A stretch of DNA of 64,000 bases from Acanthochromis polyacanthus (Eukaryota; Chordata; Actinopteri; Pomacentridae): contig NC_067122.1 of assembly GCF_021347895.1 (NCBI RefSeq), positions 39,242,082 through 39,306,081 of the forward strand, given 5' to 3'. Below are positions 60,541 to 64,000 of the stretch, piece after piece. Both the position numbers and the translations under genes were made by a program. The notes beneath the pieces were generated by a model. The model was not told the DNA's origin and did no database searches. It was given only the letters and a program-made list of their open reading frames with translations. Numbering within the stretch: position 1 is the stretch's first letter; the number at the start of each line of letters is the position of its first letter.

Positions 60541-63047
60541 GAAATTTCCATCTAGATATTCTGATAATGACTTTCATTCAAATGTGGTTCACTGAATGTG
60601 TAATTGTGCCAGTAAATTTGCACATACTGTGAGTATATTTCCATCGAAAATCACAGATTAGTATGTACTATTCAATGTGCTTTGATTTAAACAATTTTTT
60701 TGAGAAATTGCCCAAAATCTTTTGTTTTTCTTTTTCAAATTCAAATTGCTTAAGTTCTTCATTTTATGCAAATGTAGGCAAAACCGTTTTTTAAATTTTA
60801 AATAACTGAGCATTCATTTTTCTTGCTAACATGAAAAATATCCAAGATAGATTCTATCAGTTTGACTTTGCTTACTTGCTAGAAAATGAGACCCTTGTGC
60901 CTCCTTAAACGATTGTATAGAAATCAATCATTTTAATAATTCAGAAGGTGAAAAAACCAAAACAAACAAAAAAACAAATCAGGCGTAAAGCTTTTACCTC
61001 CAAGCCCAAAGCTCAGCATCCTTCAACAGGTCATCACTTTGTACTGGAGGTCCGAATAGTTACTACTCAAAGGTAAACAACATCAGACTATTTGCCTGTC
61101 TTCAACTACAAGGACATATTTGACTGTGGTGTTCCAAGGTATAATCAAAGAGTTGTGAGACAACTCCCAGGAGAACTGTTGGATAATAAAGTCCAAACCT
61201 TGGTGCATGGATCACCAAATCTGCAGCATTTTTCCCACAGTTCACAATACATCCATGGCTTCACTGCAGTGAGCTCTGGATGCTGGCCATCACTTAATAT
61301 GGAGGTTGGAGGACGTTCTGTGCATCCTAATATGTGTAAAATAGGTAACTGTTACAGCATTTTTTTTTTCTGAACAGAACAATAAGGATGATTTGGCTGC
61401 ACCAAGTGGACTGGTTAGACTTTCTGCACTGAAACAAAACAGTGGTATTTATCTCCTTTAAAGACTAAATATTGGAACCATTTTGTTCATTGGCTCTTAT
61501 GGTGAGTGTAGTATGCAGCATCGAATGATTCATCAAATGTATAGGGCCTTAGAGATGATAAAAAAAAGATATGAAACTACGGTTTCTGCTGATTACAACC
61601 TAAGGAACTGTGTTGTTGTGGTTTAGGTATCTTAAAATAGTTTCCACATTGCATTTGAATTGTGAGGCTTTTAAATGATGTTTGATTTGTGTTCTGTATG
61701 GTTCAGTCTAATGAGTGTTCAGAAATAAAAATATAAACCTGAACATTTGTCATGTCAGAATTGTTTACATGCCCAATAAATACAGTGTAAAACACCTTCA
61801 TAACTGTTCCAGAGTTTAAATTTTTCTGACAATAACACTGTCTGATAGACTCACCACACATATTTATAGCTATAGTTGGTAAGCTTTGCTTTGACAGTTA
61901 TTGTTTGTGGGAAAGGTTTGATGAATTGTCAGTTGCAACCAGTTCACACACTTTTGTGTTATCCAATCTCCATTTATATGAAAATATTGTGATCTGAAGC
62001 TTCTCTGGCGACATAAAATAGATCTGTGTCACCTTGAATATCTGCGATTCAAATAGACCCATTCAGAGTCATTTCGGTGAAAAGTGTGTTGATGTTCAGA
62101 AAGAAAGTTTCAGCCTCAAACTGCAAACAGAAGTGCACTTTCGACACAAAGTGCTGATGCAGATAGATATGGGCTGTGTGTGTGTTTATGTCTTGCGTGG
62201 TAGCTGGCCAACCTATCTACACAGCAGTCATTTTATCTTAGTGCATATGTTCTTATCGCTGCAGCCATATAATGTACACACCTGACTGCCGCTGAGTAAC
62301 GGCACCCTTCATTTACCTTTCCTTACCTCACCTTACCTCAACTTTCTCCTGTTCCCAAACACAGTCTCCAGCCACCTAACACACTCTCAAGCCAGAGAGT
62401 GGGCATTGCGTTTCTTCCTACCAGGGGGGAGCCAGAGAGTGACCTTTGTATTTACATACTGGGAAAAACAAACAGAAAAATTGAGGCAGAGGTAGATGTA
62501 AAAGACAAAAAAAGCCCAACATTTTGCTCCTTTTCTGCAAAGTAAAGTTTTTGAGTTGTTTTTTTTGCTTCTCTTTTGGGATCTGCTGAAGCCATTGTCT
62601 TGGTCAAGCTTCTCAGTTTTCCATCAAATCCATTGCTTTTGTGATGGAACCCCTCCTTATGGGCGCTACCTGGTTCCTGATTTAGCCGATCAGGATGTCA
62701 GTGATTGAAGTCCTGGATAATGACATCAGTCAGTCCAGATTGGCGATGTCGTCCCAGGTGGCTAGTTCATCCTTTATAAAACATTCCAATCACTCTCCCT
62801 GGTCAGAGGACCCAGGACGACTAGCTGGCAATTGCGTGATCTGAAAAGTCAGGCTCGAAACATAATTGATAATTTGTGATAATGGATTCAGCAAGGTGTG
62901 ACTACTTTCTCACAAGACTTCTGAGTAATTTCTTGCTGACCTCAAAGTGCTCTCTGGCTAGAAATAGCATGGTGAATGGATGCAACAGGTGGTGCTAGGT
63001 CAGTGCTGATTTGGGTGTTCACTGAGCACATCATAGCCGGACTGTAC
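60541..63047. other. Spacer, nothing recognised
   Basis: AT-rich with no supported gene. A short CCTTACCTCA tandem occurs at 62320-62340. Confidence 0.5.
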
Positions 63048-63725
63048 TGTCACAGAGCAGGTCAGAGACTCAAACGTGGAATGACAAAAACACAGCCAGA
63101 CAAGAGTTATGAACAACAATACATTTATTTAGAACGATAATATTTACAACAGATTACAAAGGGAGGTAGAGGAGATGTGACATAATGAAGGGTCAAATGG
63201 GGCAGACCACTCCTTAGGGAGATAGCTACAGAAGGGAGAGTGAATTACACAAGAACTGGAAACGACTACAAAACACTTACAGGCGAGTGATACGAAGTCA
63301 GAAAGGTTAAGTCTTCCAAAAGTAGATTATCTTTACAGAGTGGAGTATTGATCAGGACTTGGTACCACCTAGCTAGGAAAGCTAAGACAGGCTGGGGCAA
63401 GGAATGTGCACACAGTGTAACAACAATTAAAACTATTACACACCTACACATGACTTTACTACAAAGTATACTATGAATACTATAAACTACATGGCTTAAT
63501 AAACATGCTCAACAGTTTATACAAGCACCATCCAATACCCAACGAGGGGGGGGGTAAATTTAGCTGACAGCCTGAGAGGGGGTGAAGGAGTAGAGGAGGC
63601 ATGTGCCATGGTAGGAATGGTGTCTCAGCAGATGCAGGAGCCAGGTGGAGATTCTGAGCCATGGATCCAGGCCAGACCAAGATGAATATGGAAGGCAAGA
63701 GCTGAGGCTCAGGCAGAACCAACAC
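63048..63725 (-). repeat. LTR-like dispersed repeat, copy B
   Basis: Matches copy A (47519-48175) at its left edge (GAGCAGGTCAGAGACTCAAA) and again at GGGGGTAAATTTAGCTGACA and GCAGAACCA. It is cut at its right end by foldback copy 3. Confidence 0.5.
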
Positions 63726-64000
63726 GGTCTCACGGGGATTCGTGAAACTGTTACGTAAATTTTTTGTTTCTTTTTCGTGCGCACCAACACGATTTCGTCA
63801 TGTTTTTCGTGCCGCTCACCACGAAATGTTTTTCGTGTTGCTCACAACGAAACCCGCTGTGGTAATCACAGCTGAAAGTGGTTTATACCAGCGGATTCAT
63901 GACGATCTAAGCTGTCCATCGGCGTATACTGCTTGTGTGATCGCGTTTGCGGCCGCCGGCCGCCGGACATTCTTGAAATTCCTATGCAAATTGGGGAAAA
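63726..64000. mobile_element. Foldback element, copy 3, cut by window end
   Basis: Left arm and part of the loop only, closely matching copy 1 through GCGGCCGCCGGCCGCCGG and CCTATGCAAATTGG. It keeps a CGTGTTGCTCACAACGAAACC segment that copy 1 has lost. Confidence 0.85.

Overview
The window looks like a gene-poor, transposon-dense stretch of a teleost fish genome. The evidence is several fish-type Tc1 families, a chromodomain Gypsy retrotransposon, a hAT element with CAGGGGTCGGCAACC-type ends, LINE fragments, long GT microsatellites, and AT-rich spacers. I found no convincing host gene, rRNA, tRNA or CRISPR array. All recognisable coding sequence belongs to mobile elements, and almost all of it is broken. 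The one clear exception is an uninterrupted Tc1-type transposase at 59203-60213.

Layout. 1-6.1 kb: spacer with a Tc1-type MITE, a dispersed repeat and a Tc1 remnant. 6.1-12.0 kb: a dead Gypsy/chromovirus provirus with a long 5' LTR and a truncated 3' LTR. 12.2-13.4 kb: LINE pieces. 13.4-28.3 kb: spacer holding a LINE end, Tc1 relics, a TTAA-flanked element, the first copy of a foldback (giant hairpin) element, and common fish repeats. 28.3-39.4 kb: one 11,031-bp DNA transposon. 45.7-47.2 kb: a hAT element with a solo LTR inside it. 48.3-49.9 kb: a Tc1 element with IR/DR-style ends. 54.6-57.0 kb: two small MITEs, one carrying a helicase-like fragment. 57.3-58.0 kb: Tc1 and LINE relics. 58.9-60.5 kb: the apparently intact Tc1 element. 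63.0-64.0 kb: an LTR-like repeat interrupted by a third foldback copy that runs off the window.

The main result is the 28347-39377 element. It has a perfect 8-bp target duplication (CAAACTTT), exact GGTAACACTTTC/GAAAGTGTTACC ends, and terminal inverted repeats of about 1.1-1.2 kb. It carries two divergently oriented, intron-containing genes that point outward toward the two repeats. One is an IS1595/ISXO2-like (Merlin-type) transposase. The other encodes a coiled-coil protein whose C-terminus resembles vertebrate CCDC106. Both genes are damaged here, but the architecture is readable. It suggests a large two-gene Merlin-like transposon and a possible transposon origin for the CCDC106 C-terminal domain. 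Younger insertions sit inside it: a foldback element in a coding exon, a solo LTR in an intron, and a MITE-like element in the right repeat, so their relative ages can be ordered.
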